DNA of 64,000 bases from Leptolinea sp964446955 (GCA_964446955.1 CAYUQJ010000007.1:1-64000); one strand, 5' to 3'; shown: positions 1-8,116, numbered from the stretch's first letter. Program-made: numbers and translations. The notes: generated from the letters alone by a model not told the origin.

Positions 1-245
1 TCATGCGCAGGATTCGGTTTAGCGAAAGTGTGGGGAACATACTCGGTACGCAGATAGGTCATGTAATCGAGCACATCGGCAGAGGTGATCTTACCGACCG
101 GTTGATCGCCTATCTTTTCCATCCACTTACGCAGCACCCACTCATACGAATCGACCGTCCGTTGGCTTAAGCCTTCGGCGGTTTTGTATTTGACGAACCC
201 GTCAATACAAAGAGAAAATAACAGGCCTGAGGGATTACGGTTCAT
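1..245 (-). CDS. Tyrosine recombinase/phage integrase, N-terminal part (cut by window edge)
   Basis: The reverse-strand reading frame starts at ATG 245-243 and runs off the left edge after about 81 codons. It begins MNRNPSGLLFSLCIDGFVKY and continues with SQRTVDSYEWVLRKW and ITSADVLDYMTYLR. This is the helical SAM-like (core-binding) domain found at the N-terminus of tyrosine recombinases; the catalytic R-H-R-Y part lies outside the window. An AGGAGG ribosome binding site (254-259) sits 8 bases before the start. The gene lies just downstream of an initiator tRNA on the same strand, the usual place for the integrase of an integrated element. Family assignment is from pattern recognition and is fairly secure; whether the gene is intact cannot be seen. 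Confidence 0.75.
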   Translation of the reverse strand, partial: MNRNPSGLLFSLCIDGFVKYKTAEGLSQRTVDSYEWVLRKWMEKIGDQPVGKITSADVLDYMTYLRTEYVPHTFAKPNPAH

Positions 246-295
246 CGAAAAATCCTCCTAAAAGTGATTTTTCGTAACCATCGACCCTCAGGCCT
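223..295 (-). promoter_or_regulatory. Long stem-loop enclosing the integrase ribosome binding site and start codon
   Basis: The 11-base arms 223-233 (AGGCCTGAGGG) and 285-295 (CCCTCAGGCCT) are perfect reverse complements. Inside them a second 9-bp stem pairs 246-254 with 266-274. On the transcript the AGGAGG site lies in and beside the inner loop, and the ATG (243-245) lies between the two stems. The fold would hide the start site, so it may restrain integrase translation. The pairing is seen; the regulatory role is inferred. Confidence 0.6.
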
Positions 296-298
296 ATC

Positions 299-327
299 AA
301 AAAACCGTAGCCCCAGGGACTACGGTT
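299..327 (-). terminator. Intrinsic terminator after tRNA-fMet
   Basis: Arms 303-310 and 320-327 (AACCGTAG/CTACGGTT) form an 8-bp stem. On the minus strand it is followed by six T residues (299-304), directly downstream of the tRNA. Confidence 0.75.
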
Positions 328-335
328 CTCGTTAG

Positions 336-407
336 TAGCGGGGAGTGGATTCGAACCACTGACCTCCGGGTTATGAGCCCGACGAGCTGCCTCTGCTCTA
401 CCCCGCA
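336..407 (-). tRNA. Initiator tRNA-Met (CAU anticodon)
   Basis: Read on the minus strand, the cloverleaf has a 7-base acceptor arm, a D arm GAGC/GCTC, an anticodon arm with loop CTCATAA (anticodon CAT at 373-375), a 5-base variable loop and a T arm AGTGG-TTCGAAT-CCACT. Two initiator signatures are visible: position 1 (T) does not pair with position 72 (T), and the anticodon stem has three consecutive G:C pairs (GGG/CCC). CCA is not encoded. The D loop is short at 7 bases. Confidence 0.93.
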
Positions 408-445
408 TCGCGTCGATAAATATACCATGCATGAGGGGGTACGTC

Positions 446-478
446 AAGAAAAAAGCGCCGGTCATGACCGGCGCTTTC
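446..478 (-). terminator. Terminator of the Ig-like lipoprotein gene
   Basis: Bases 452-477 form a perfect palindrome (arms AAAGCGCCGG and its complement around TCATGA). On the minus strand it is followed by a T run. It lies about 20 bp after the stop of the lipoprotein gene and separates it from the tRNA. Confidence 0.85.
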
Positions 479-498
479 AGGTTATATATTGAACAAAA

Positions 499-1224
499 TC
501 ACTCTTTTTTGACGAAAATCTTAAAATACATATCTCCATTGATGACCGGTGCGCCTGATTGGTTCACAAGACGCCAGTAAGAAAGGTATCCGTCTTTACT
601 ATTTTGCTCATCATTGGGAGTGCTGGGTGCTTTGAAAGCAATGTTGAATATTGCTTTTTCTCCGGGGCTTACGGCTTTTGCAATAGGAACCACGGTTATA
701 CCCGAAAACTGTGCTCCTCCGACAAAGACCAATTCATAGTCAGTTGTCCAGGTGACAGATCCGACATTTTTGAAACCAACTTCGCCCATGAACGGCACGC
801 CGGGCGCGTAGACGGTGTTATCACCGGGTAGGTTATATTGGAACTCGGCATAATCACCCACTTTTAAACCCGCGGATGCAGCCGAAGATTGGGTAGGCGC
901 GAGGTTGGGGTTCAAACCGCTGGCAGGAACAGTTGGCTCTAATGCCCCGAAAGGCAGGGTGGGTTGAAGGGCCATTTCCTGGGTTGGGGCAACTGTCGGT
1001 GCAAGGGTGGGTGATGGTTCCGGAGTGGCTGTGGGAGGTTCCGGTGTGGGGTTGGCCAATGCCGCCTGGGTTAACTGCGCCTGTACGGTGGCGGCTGCCA
1101 TCGTGTATACGGCTCCCGGGTCGGTCGTGGGTGTGGCCGGAGCGGCCGGGCCGCAGGCAGCCAGCATTAACCCGAGGATTATGCTAATTATGGCAATTGC
1201 GCCAGTGATTTTTATTCTTCTCAT
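499..1224 (-). CDS. Exported lipoprotein with C-terminal NBR1-type Ig-like domain
   Basis: Start chosen at ATG 1224 (MRRIKITGAIAI), which has an AAAAGG site 10 bases upstream; a GTG at 1257 is a weaker alternative. The protein opens with a basic/hydrophobic signal peptide ending in the lipobox LAAC, so it is probably lipid-anchored outside the membrane. A long spacer rich in Pro, Thr and Glu (PTPEPPTATPEPSPT) follows. The last ~110 residues contain VTWTTDYELVFVGGAQF and end in YFKIFVKKE, the pattern of the Ig-like central domain of NBR1-type proteins common in Chloroflexota lipoproteins. Such domains are thought to mediate binding or adhesion; the ligand is unknown. It has its own terminator and no operon partner. 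Confidence 0.8.
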   Translation of the reverse strand: MRRIKITGAIAIISIILGLMLAACGPAAPATPTTDPGAVYTMAAATVQAQLTQAALANPTPEPPTATPEPSPTLAPTVAPTQEMALQPTLPFGALEPTVPASGLNPNLAPTQSSAASAGLKVGDYAEFQYNLPGDNTVYAPGVPFMGEVGFKNVGSVTWTTDYELVFVGGAQFSGITVVPIAKAVSPGEKAIFNIAFKAPSTPNDEQNSKDGYLSYWRLVNQSGAPVINGDMYFKIFVKKE

Positions 1225-1439
1225 TATCTTCTGACCTTTTCTAATTGGGTTCTCCACACGATTATAACAGTATTTTTTCTACCGATAACTTCTGCTTACT
1301 TCAATCTCGGAGGATAAATCACCCTATGAAGGTGGAGACTATTTAGGTAATACCTGGACTGGTAAATCAGATCAAATTCATATAAACTGTTTGTATTATT
1401 ATAAAAGCAATCACATTCATCATCAAAAAGGAGACTGCC

Positions 1440-2093
1440 ATGTTCGTAGGTTCCCGAATGAAACACCCTGTTATCACCATTGGTCCCAAGACGTCTCTCG
1501 AAGAAGCTCTCAATTTGATGTCCATAGAGCACATCCGCCGGTTGCCGGTGGTGGATCAGTCTGGCAGTCTGATCGGAATTGTGACTGAATTGGATCTGCT
1601 AAAGGCCTCTCCATCTGCAGCCACTTCTTTAAGCGTTTGGGAGATCAAATCGCTTCTCAGTACATATCCGGTCGAAAAAATCATGACACGCGAAGTTTTC
1701 ACGGTGACAGAAGATATGCCGTTGGAAGACGCGGCCCGTATCATGTCAGATAACAAGATCGGCGGCATGCCGGTTGTGCGTGGTGAGCGGGTTGTTGGTA
1801 TCATCACCGAAACCGACATTTTTAAAGTATTCCTGGAAGTTTTCGGTGCAAGAGAAGCCGGTTTGCGTCTGACGGTGGAAATGGAAAAAGGCCCGGGTCT
1901 TCTGGCTAAATTCTCCCAGGCGATTTTTGAAACTGGTGGAAATATTCTTTCTCTTGGTTCCTTTATGGGTGAAGACAGCAAGACATCGCAGTTGGTGTTT
2001 CGGATCGAAGGTATTGACGAAAAAGATTTACTTAAAGCCATAAAACCACATGTCAGTCGTGTGGTTGATATTCGGAAATGCGCCGGATGCTGA
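1440..2093 (+). CDS. CBS-pair and ACT domain regulatory protein (AcuB-like)
   Basis: 217 aa. Two CBS motifs cover about residues 1-60 (MKHPVITIGPKTSLEEAL ... LPVVDQSGSLIGIVTE) and 75-135 (IMTREVFTVTEDMPLEDA ... GGMPVVRGERVVGIIT). An ACT-like domain follows at about 142-210 (LTVEMEKGPGLLAKFSQAIF). CBS pairs bind adenine nucleotides and ACT domains bind small ligands, often amino acids, so this is a cytosolic ligand-sensing protein. The domain order matches the AcuB family, but no acetoin genes are nearby, so that name is not applied. An AGGAG site stands 6 bases before the ATG and a terminator follows the stop. The C-terminus ends in a CAGC pair of cysteines. Confidence 0.85.
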   Translation: MFVGSRMKHPVITIGPKTSLEEALNLMSIEHIRRLPVVDQSGSLIGIVTELDLLKASPSAATSLSVWEIKSLLSTYPVEKIMTREVFTVTEDMPLEDAARIMSDNKIGGMPVVRGERVVGIITETDIFKVFLEVFGAREAGLRLTVEMEKGPGLLAKFSQAIFETGGNILSLGSFMGEDSKTSQLVFRIEGIDEKDLLKAIKPHVSRVVDIRKCAGC

Positions 2094-2097
2094 TCGA

Positions 2098-2124
2098 AAC
2101 AGCCGGTTTCCCGGCTGTTTTTTT
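2098..2124 (+). terminator. Terminator of the CBS-ACT gene
   Basis: Arms 2098-2106 (AACAGCCGG) and 2111-2119 (CCGGCTGTT) with a 4-base loop are followed by a T run, just after the stop codon at 2093. Confidence 0.9.
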
Positions 2125-2127
2125 CTA

Positions 2128-2757
2128 TTAAAGCCTTTCAGCCTGTTTTATCACTTTTCGCACCCTTGCGAGTCCAGCGGGTGATAGGTCTTCAATGCGT
2201 TCATGTAAGACTTGAATAAAATCCATTTTATTGCCTGTGTTCACCGCTGGCAGTGTGCTTTCGGCATGCTGGGGGACTTCTTTTGGGCGGCACTTTTTCA
2301 AATGCTCCAGCAGAAATGGGAATACGGCTCTCTGGTTGTCTTCCGAAGCGGACGCTATACGCGCGAGAGCCTTGATGCCATTGTCTATTGTGATAACCGA
2401 TCCATCACGGGTGGCTTTCATAATATCGTCAATGAACGGTGACAGCCGCATGGGGTCTCTTACAGAAACAGCGGCAAGAGCCGTCATGGCACCCCATACC
2501 ATGCGGTTATTCTTTGCTTTCAATAATTTCACGAAATTTTCTACATACCCCTCTATCAAGTCAGGCTGGATCTCCCCGACCTCATAAATCACTTTTATAC
2601 AATCGTTTTGAATATTCGTGTTCCTATCCCACAAATGCTCTGCGATCTCTCGGATCCCCGTGATGTCGGAAGTAGAGACCAGTTTTCTGGCCAGGATCTG
2701 GTTAGGAACCTCATCGCGGATACCCAGGGAAAAAGCAATTTCATCAATTGCTGTCAT
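2128..2757 (-). CDS. HEAT-like repeat protein
   Basis: About 209 aa, entirely helical by composition. Repeated units resemble HEAT/armadillo repeats (WDRNTNIQNDCIKVIYEVGE, MVWGAMTALAAVS, ITIDNGIKALARIAS). These proteins are protein-protein interaction scaffolds and no enzymatic motif is seen. Two adjacent ATGs exist; the second (2757) has GGAGG six bases upstream and is preferred over 2760, which would leave only three. The start overlaps the end of the upstream toroid gene, so the two are translationally coupled and probably function together. The cellular role is unknown. Confidence 0.7.
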   Translation of the reverse strand: MTAIDEIAFSLGIRDEVPNQILARKLVSTSDITGIREIAEHLWDRNTNIQNDCIKVIYEVGEIQPDLIEGYVENFVKLLKAKNNRMVWGAMTALAAVSVRDPMRLSPFIDDIMKATRDGSVITIDNGIKALARIASASEDNQRAVFPFLLEHLKKCRPKEVPQHAESTLPAVNTGNKMDFIQVLHERIEDLSPAGLARVRKVIKQAERL

Positions 2758-3751
2758 CATTAACCTCCATATTAGTGAATTTTATGTCAGAACGCGACAT
2801 AATTCGGCAGACTAATAAAGTCAACCAGCGGGAGGGTATCTTTTTTTGTCCAAAATCCCAGTCTTTATAGGCAAGGTACACGGATTCTGGAACAAAACAT
2901 CCATCCGGTCCAGCTTTGGATAACAAAACGGATAACATGTCCTGGTATTCTGGTTCTTCTTTTGCCTGTTTAAATTGTGATAATACATCCAGAACGTGCA
3001 AAATATCGTACCAGATCAGGGGCGTTTTCAATTTGCAGAAGTCTGTCCCCATATAGAAGATATAAGGATGTTGATCACGCCGGTTGCGCCAGAGATTGAG
3101 CAGGGTGTGAATTCCGATTGCAGCAGCTGGATGATCATGAAGGTCGGGAAATAATCCGATGACCTTTAACATAACCAGATTGGCATAGGGGCAGGGATCA
3201 TCTTTGCGCCCCGGGCCGTGGAACGAACCCAGTTCTTTTGATACGGCACATGGCCATCCGAAACTGTTTACCAAATTGAGTAGATACGATAAAGCTTTTT
3301 GCACAGATGGATGGCTGCCGTAACCCATCTTTGTCAGAGCATAGATCAGGTTGGGTGCGTCACAAAGCGCCCAACCGCCCGTATCACAGCCGGTTCCACC
3401 ATGAGCCGGGCCGATGTTCATTGGTAATCGAAATGGGCCTTCGGGAGAAGCTGAATACAAAATCTTCTCGCAAACAGACTGCAACCCTTCGTCTGTGTTC
3501 TTCAACCCCAGGTCGGATAGAAAATTCAATGTATGGAAAAGTTGGTTTGCCGATTTATGACTCGAAAGTGGTTTCCCGGGCCAATATTGTAGCGATTCGA
3601 CCAGTCTCCTGATCTCTGGATCCCCGGTCATGGCTCGCCGGGCGGCTTGTACATCCGGATCATCCTCTGATTGGTGAAGTAGATCTACCCGGGTTCTATA
3701 TTGTATATAAGCCGGGCCATCCAATAACCACTGAGCAGGTAAATTCACCAT
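2744..3751 (-). CDS. Putative alpha/alpha-toroid (prenyltransferase/squalene-cyclase-like repeat) protein
   Basis: 335 aa. It starts MVNLPAQWLLDGPAYIQYRTRVDLL with a GGAGAGGAAG site just before the ATG. Several units have the look of terpenoid-cyclase-type toroid repeats, including GGTGCDTGGWALCDAPNLIYAL, FGWPCAVSKELGSFHG and GPDGCFVPESVYLAYKDWDFGQ. No DxDD or similar cyclase motif was found, so I do not call an activity. Homologues of this type are often annotated only as hypothetical. Its last codons overlap the HEAT-repeat gene, making a two-gene operon. Confidence 0.6.
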   Translation of the reverse strand: MVNLPAQWLLDGPAYIQYRTRVDLLHQSEDDPDVQAARRAMTGDPEIRRLVESLQYWPGKPLSSHKSANQLFHTLNFLSDLGLKNTDEGLQSVCEKILYSASPEGPFRLPMNIGPAHGGTGCDTGGWALCDAPNLIYALTKMGYGSHPSVQKALSYLLNLVNSFGWPCAVSKELGSFHGPGRKDDPCPYANLVMLKVIGLFPDLHDHPAAAIGIHTLLNLWRNRRDQHPYIFYMGTDFCKLKTPLIWYDILHVLDVLSQFKQAKEEPEYQDMLSVLLSKAGPDGCFVPESVYLAYKDWDFGQKKIPSRWLTLLVCRIMSRSDIKFTNMEVNDDSN

Positions 3752-3816
3752 CTTCCTCTCCAGTTGCCAGTCTGAGATTTATTTTACCTATTTCCTCCGA
3801 CCTCGAAACAAAAAAA

Positions 3817-3847
3817 ACGGTATGGATGTATTACATTCCCATACCGT
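3817..3847 (-). terminator. Terminator of the Roadblock-V4R transcript
   Basis: Arms ACGGTATGG (3817-3825) and CCATACCGT (3839-3847) form a 9-bp stem, with a long T run on the minus strand (A run 3810-3817). It lies 24 bp after the V4R stop. Confidence 0.85.
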
Positions 3848-3870
3848 TTTATCATGGTCTATAAAATGAA

Positions 3871-4446
3871 TTACACTGGTTCGAAGGGTATTATAAACTC
3901 ACACACGTCGTCGCCGCAGGAGTGGGCTTTAACCTGGGTCACATTGAAATTCAGACCACGGGTCACCCATCTCAATCCGCCACGGAGGGTTCCGGCTAAA
4001 AGATGACAGGAGGGTTCCGCGGTTTTTCGTCCCCAGCAAACTGGACACAATGGAAATGCGTAGGAAAAATGATCGCTCTCTTCCTTCATGATGGGGACGT
4101 TTTTTGTGGATTGGTTTATTGAAATACCCACAAATGAAAGGCCGACACGCATTTTCTCAATGAGCGGCATGGCAACGAAGCCTTCATCATTTACATCTAC
4201 TGCTTCGCCGATATTTTTCAGGGTTTCATCAAAAACGGCCATGCCTGTTCGCATTGCCAGAACTCGACTGCCTCTGACGCCGTACATTTCATCCAGGGTT
4301 CCAATAATGGTGGAAATATCAGCAAAATCAACCTGATTATCCATGTTATCTGGTGGATAATTGCCGATGTATTCCCGTTTATTAGCAAGGCTGAGCAACG
4401 CGTTGACACCATGTGTTCCCATGACGTCTTCAAGCGCAAGTAACAT
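3871..4446 (-). CDS. V4R-domain protein (predicted small-molecule-binding)
   Basis: 191 aa from the first ATG. The C-terminal half has the V4R (4-vinyl-reductase-like) pattern: CPVCWGRKTAEPSCHLLAG, then GGLRWV, then a final HSCGDDVCEFIIPFEP with the paired Cys. V4R domains bind hydrophobic ligands or metal and act as sensory modules. The gene follows a Roadblock/LC7 gene by 67 bp on the same strand, a pairing often seen in bacterial small-GTPase or polarity signalling. The frame stays open upstream of the ATG to 4519 and encodes KSGLYYPNNLARI, which looks like conserved family sequence, yet there is no ATG, GTG or TTG there. The true start may therefore be non-canonical, around 4500. Confidence 0.75.
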   Translation of the reverse strand: MLLALEDVMGTHGVNALLSLANKREYIGNYPPDNMDNQVDFADISTIIGTLDEMYGVRGSRVLAMRTGMAVFDETLKNIGEAVDVNDEGFVAMPLIEKMRVGLSFVGISINQSTKNVPIMKEESDHFSYAFPLCPVCWGRKTAEPSCHLLAGTLRGGLRWVTRGLNFNVTQVKAHSCGDDVCEFIIPFEPV

Positions 4447-4513
4447 TATGCGGGCTAGATTATTGGGATAATATAGCCCACTTTTTGGTAGAGGTTCTAT
4501 GATACGTTTTGGC

Positions 4514-4885
4514 CTATATTAATTTTGATAGATCTTCGACAGCTCGACGGATGTCAAGAAGGATCAGTCCCAATTTCGCCTGTTCACGAGCCATAACGGT
4601 TAATACGGCATCGTTTCCAACCGACATTAACATAACACTGCCCTGATCGCCTTTGATATAGATTTGTTCCAGGGTACCACGCCCTAATTCTCCGGAAATC
4701 CGTTCACCCAGAGAGAGCATAGCGGCAGACATGGCAGAAACACGATCCTCTTCAATTCCATGTGGAAGCGCTGACGCGATCGTTAAACCATCAACGCTAA
4801 CAACAGCAGATGCTTCAATATCCGGAGAGGATGCTTGCATCTGATTGAGACGATCTACCATAAGTTGAGTGCGAGAAGTAGCCAA
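4514..4885 (-). CDS. Roadblock/LC7 domain protein (MglB-like)
   Basis: About 123 aa, a single Roadblock/LC7 domain: IEASAVVSVDGLTIASALP, then SAMSAAMLSLGERISGELGRG, then VMLMSVGNDAVLTVMA. Proteins of this family dimerise and control small Ras-like GTPases (MglB acts on MglA). No GTPase gene lies in the window. There is no ATG at the N-terminus. TTG at 4885 is chosen because GAAGGGG lies six bases upstream; TTG at 4891 would abut the site. It is the first gene of a two-gene unit with the V4R gene. Confidence 0.85.
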   Translation of the reverse strand: MATSRTQLMVDRLNQMQASSPDIEASAVVSVDGLTIASALPHGIEEDRVSAMSAAMLSLGERISGELGRGTLEQIYIKGDQGSVMLMSVGNDAVLTVMAREQAKLGLILLDIRRAVEDLSKLI

Positions 4886-5015
4886 TTTCAACCCCTTCTT
4901 CCAGAAATGAGATACAGACAGACAATCTTACTCTGTCTATTTTACAATGGATTAATGGCTATGCCCTTACAGATTTGTAAAGACATTTGGAGTGGGATAG
5001 GAGATAATCTTGCAA

Positions 5016-6173
5016 TCATCCGATGTGTCCAAGATAGAGATTAACCGGAATACCACCGTTTATCAATTTCCTCTTTTCACGTAACGACAATCGTGATTGT
5101 GCATACAGTATATCACTGGATGATAGTATGGCCGTATTCCACCCGTGGCATTTTTCACGTAATACATCACCCAATCGGGCATATAGGTCACGGAGATCAC
5201 GGCCCGGGCTTACACGAACACCATATGGCGGATTGGTTACGACCCAGCCCAATGTACTTTCCGGTTGAATAGCGGATACCGCCTGGCAATCAAACCGAAT
5301 TGTATCCATGACACCGGCGCGTCGGGCATTTTCCTGCGCGATGCGGATTGCGCCCGCATCACGATCTGATGCTTGAATTAAATATGAATGTTTGAGTTCA
5401 TTGGAAACAGCCTGATTATGAAGCTTTTCCCAGGTTCTCCTGTCAAATGCGGGCCAATCCATAAAGGCAAAACGGCGGTTTTTGCCAGGCGCGACTTTAC
5501 GAGCCATCAGGGCGGCTTCAATTGGGATTGTACCGGATCCGCAAAAAGGATCCATAATGGGCGACTGTTGATCCCAACCTGAAGCAAGCAAAATACCGGC
5601 TGCCAGGGTTTCCCGCAGAGGCGCTTTGGCTGTTTCCAACCGGTAACCCCGACGATGGAGTAACGCGCCGGATGTATCCACACTGATAATGCATTGATCG
5701 TGAATAAATCGGACGATTATTAATTGTGGGAGGGGCAGACTGTTTTCATCAAATTTTTCTACGGGAACCGCTTGTTTTAATGCGTCCTGAATGGCTCCTG
5801 CCACTCTTTCAGCCACACCATCGGAATGGTATAACTTTGATTTCCGACACGTGGCCCGTATTGCAACAGCTTGGCCCGGGCGAAGTACTGTCTCCCAGGG
5901 AAGACGAGCAGCTTTTTTTCGTAATTCGGGAAACGAGACAGCGCGAAACTCTCCTAGTCGGTAAATGATCCTGTTCGCAGACCTTAACCAAAGATTTGTC
6001 CGGTACAGATCTTTAAGGCTGGCTTCAAATTCAACACCACCCGTCTCTTCCACGGGTTCCCCGGACAAAGTAATGGACGTGGAATTTTGATTTCTTATGC
6101 CAAGACCGGCGAGTTCGGACGCGACACACGATTCAAGTCCTGGAGACGTAACCGCAAATAGGCGATAGCTCAT
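5016..6173 (-). CDS. THUMP-domain RNA methyltransferase (RlmL/YpsC-like, 23S rRNA m2G)
   Basis: 385 aa. The N-terminal ~155 residues match a ferredoxin-like plus THUMP RNA-binding region (DLYRTNLWLRSANRIIYRLGEF). The C-terminal Rossmann methyltransferase has the SAM motif DPFCGSGTIPIEAALMA and the catalytic motif NPPYGVR typical of N2-guanine methyltransferases. Length and order fit the YpsC/RlmL N-half family that modifies 23S rRNA; the exact position modified is not deducible. The ATG overlaps the stop of the upstream YgiQ gene by four bases (ATGA), so the two are co-translated. Confidence 0.88.
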   Translation of the reverse strand: MSYRLFAVTSPGLESCVASELAGLGIRNQNSTSITLSGEPVEETGGVEFEASLKDLYRTNLWLRSANRIIYRLGEFRAVSFPELRKKAARLPWETVLRPGQAVAIRATCRKSKLYHSDGVAERVAGAIQDALKQAVPVEKFDENSLPLPQLIIVRFIHDQCIISVDTSGALLHRRGYRLETAKAPLRETLAAGILLASGWDQQSPIMDPFCGSGTIPIEAALMARKVAPGKNRRFAFMDWPAFDRRTWEKLHNQAVSNELKHSYLIQASDRDAGAIRIAQENARRAGVMDTIRFDCQAVSAIQPESTLGWVVTNPPYGVRVSPGRDLRDLYARLGDVLREKCHGWNTAILSSSDILYAQSRLSLREKRKLINGGIPVNLYLGHIG

Positions 6174-7975
6174 GTTCTTGCGGGCTTTCTTTTTTTTGTT
6201 GAATTTGTTATTTTGGGCCGGAAATCAGGTTTTTCTACAACAATCATTTTTTGTCGTTCTTTGCGTGTGGGATCTGTCTCTACATAAATGGGTTTTAACG
6301 TAAACGGATCAAGTCCTGTATAGTACATCAGACTTGAGTAGGTTGATGGGGTTGGGGTAAATATTTGAACCTGTTCGGGGGAAATGTGTAATTCATGGGT
6401 GGCAAACCGTTTCAATTGCCGCATATCCGCGTCGGTGCAACCCGGATGTGCGGCGATCAGGTAGTAAGTAAGATACTGTTTTTTGCCCGCTTTTGCCGAT
6501 AACGCATCAAATTTTTCCTTGAACCTCACCAGACTCTGGCGGCCGGGTTTCCCCATAAGAGAAAGCACATGGTTTTCAATATGTTCGGGGGCTACTTTCA
6601 TTTGACCGGAAACATGATGCTCAACAATTTCCTTTAGATATGGCATCCCATAGGCTTCATCTTCCAATACAAGATCGTATCGGATTCCAGATGAGACGAA
6701 TACTTTCTTTACACCAGGGATGGACCGAATTGACCGTAAAAGATTGATCTGGGCACTATGATCTGGTTTTAGGACGGAGCATATAGAAGGAAATAGGCAG
6801 CGTTTGTCAGGACAAACACCTTTTCTAAGTTTCTTGGCGCATTCAAAGCCGTACATATTGGCTGTTGGCCCACCCAAATCCTGGATAATCCCTTTGAACT
6901 CAGGATGCCGTGTTATTTCCTCCGCCTCACGGTGGATGGAAGCAGCACTCCGCCAGCGCACCGTTCGGCCCTCGTGAACAGCAATGGCACAAAAGTTACA
7001 TTCTCCATAGCAGCCACGGTGTGTGCTGATAGAGAAACGGATGGTTTCCAACGCTTTGACGGCACCCTGTTTTTCATAATAAGGATGCTGCGCGCGTTGA
7101 TAGGGCAATGATGCTATGGCATCCATCCGGTCCTGGTTCAGGTAGGCTGCCGGCGGATTTTGAATTAGAAATCGATCACCGTGTTTCTGCGCCAATCGCA
7201 GGGCTGTTGCCGGGTCATTATTGGCATAGAAGGTGTGGAACATCTGAATAAATGCGGACTTATCTTCCACGACATCCTCAAATGTGGGGAGGAGAACCGC
7301 ATCTTGTTCAGGTGGTTCCCTGGATATGTAACATAATCCATTGATATTCTTTGGGTCTCCACCGTTTTTTAATACCGCTGCCAGTTCAAGGACTGCTCCT
7401 TCTGCCATGCCATAGAGAAGGAAATCCGCTTTTGCATCAAAAAGGATTGATCTCCTGATGGAATTTGACCAATAATCATAGTGAGCAATGCGGCGAAGTG
7501 AGGCCTCTATGCCACCCAGAACGATCGGCGTGGTATTTTTGTGGAAGCGTCTAATTAAATTCGTATAACTAATAACCGCTCTGTCAGGACGTCGATCATT
7601 AATGCCACCGGGTGTGTAGTCGTCATTTTTCCGCCGTTTTTTTAACGCGGTGTAATTGGCAACCATCGAATCAACGCTTCCGCCTGTAACCCCCCAGAAA
7701 AGCTTTGGCTCACCCAGCCGGCAAATGTCATTGGGAGTATTGATATCTGGTTGGGCGATGATCCCTACCCGGTATCCCGCTTCTTCCAGAACGCGGCCAA
7801 TAACTGCTGTTCCTATGAATGGACTATCGATATAGCTGTCGCCGGTGACGAGGATAATATCCAATGAATCCCATGCACGCTCTTTTAATTCTTCGGGAAG
7901 AGTGGGCAGGAAAGAATTTTTTGTAATTTTCACATTCTCCTGTTTCTTAGGTACAAGGCTTCTTTCTGAATACAT
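6170..7975 (-). CDS. YgiQ-family radical SAM protein (UPF0313)
   Basis: About 601 aa from ATG 7975. The N-terminal part has the family signature DIILVTGDSYIDSPFIGTAV and AGYRVGIIAQPD. The radical SAM core carries the 4Fe-4S motif CYGECNFC, followed by GPTANMYG and a cysteine-rich stretch CAKKLRKGVCPDKRC. The C-terminal region (HPGCTDADMRQL, QVQIFTPTPSTYSSLMYYTG) is typical of YgiQ. The substrate of this family is not established. A TTG at 8014 would extend the protein by 13 residues, but those codons lie inside a terminator-like hairpin, so the downstream ATG is preferred. It overlaps the rRNA methyltransferase gene by 4 bp. Confidence 0.9.
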   Translation of the reverse strand: MYSERSLVPKKQENVKITKNSFLPTLPEELKERAWDSLDIILVTGDSYIDSPFIGTAVIGRVLEEAGYRVGIIAQPDINTPNDICRLGEPKLFWGVTGGSVDSMVANYTALKKRRKNDDYTPGGINDRRPDRAVISYTNLIRRFHKNTTPIVLGGIEASLRRIAHYDYWSNSIRRSILFDAKADFLLYGMAEGAVLELAAVLKNGGDPKNINGLCYISREPPEQDAVLLPTFEDVVEDKSAFIQMFHTFYANNDPATALRLAQKHGDRFLIQNPPAAYLNQDRMDAIASLPYQRAQHPYYEKQGAVKALETIRFSISTHRGCYGECNFCAIAVHEGRTVRWRSAASIHREAEEITRHPEFKGIIQDLGGPTANMYGFECAKKLRKGVCPDKRCLFPSICSVLKPDHSAQINLLRSIRSIPGVKKVFVSSGIRYDLVLEDEAYGMPYLKEIVEHHVSGQMKVAPEHIENHVLSLMGKPGRQSLVRFKEKFDALSAKAGKKQYLTYYLIAAHPGCTDADMRQLKRFATHELHISPEQVQIFTPTPSTYSSLMYYTGLDPFTLKPIYVETDPTRKERQKMIVVEKPDFRPKITNSTKKRKPART

Positions 7976-7984
7976 TCTCAAAGA

Positions 7985-8023
7985 AAAAAGGATTTGACTA
8001 AGTAATCCAATCAAATCCTTTTT
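7985..8023 (-). terminator. Terminator-like hairpin upstream of YgiQ
   Basis: Arms 7985-7997 (AAAAAGGATTTGA) and 8011-8023 (TCAAATCCTTTTT) are perfect 13-base complements with A and T tails on both sides. It probably ends the transcript of the methyltransferase gene at 8117-8761, or attenuates read-through into YgiQ. Confidence 0.75.
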
Positions 8024-8116
8024 ATTCTATCATCTGTTTATGCGGGATTATCAGCAGCAATATGCCGCTTATTTCGACGGGTCTTTTATAAATTTATCTC
8101 TTCGGCAAAATCAAAT

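Noticed and set aside
235..465. A 76-codon reading frame on the minus strand across the tRNA and terminator
   Set aside because: It overlaps a well-supported initiator tRNA and terminator and has no ribosome binding site or coding character.
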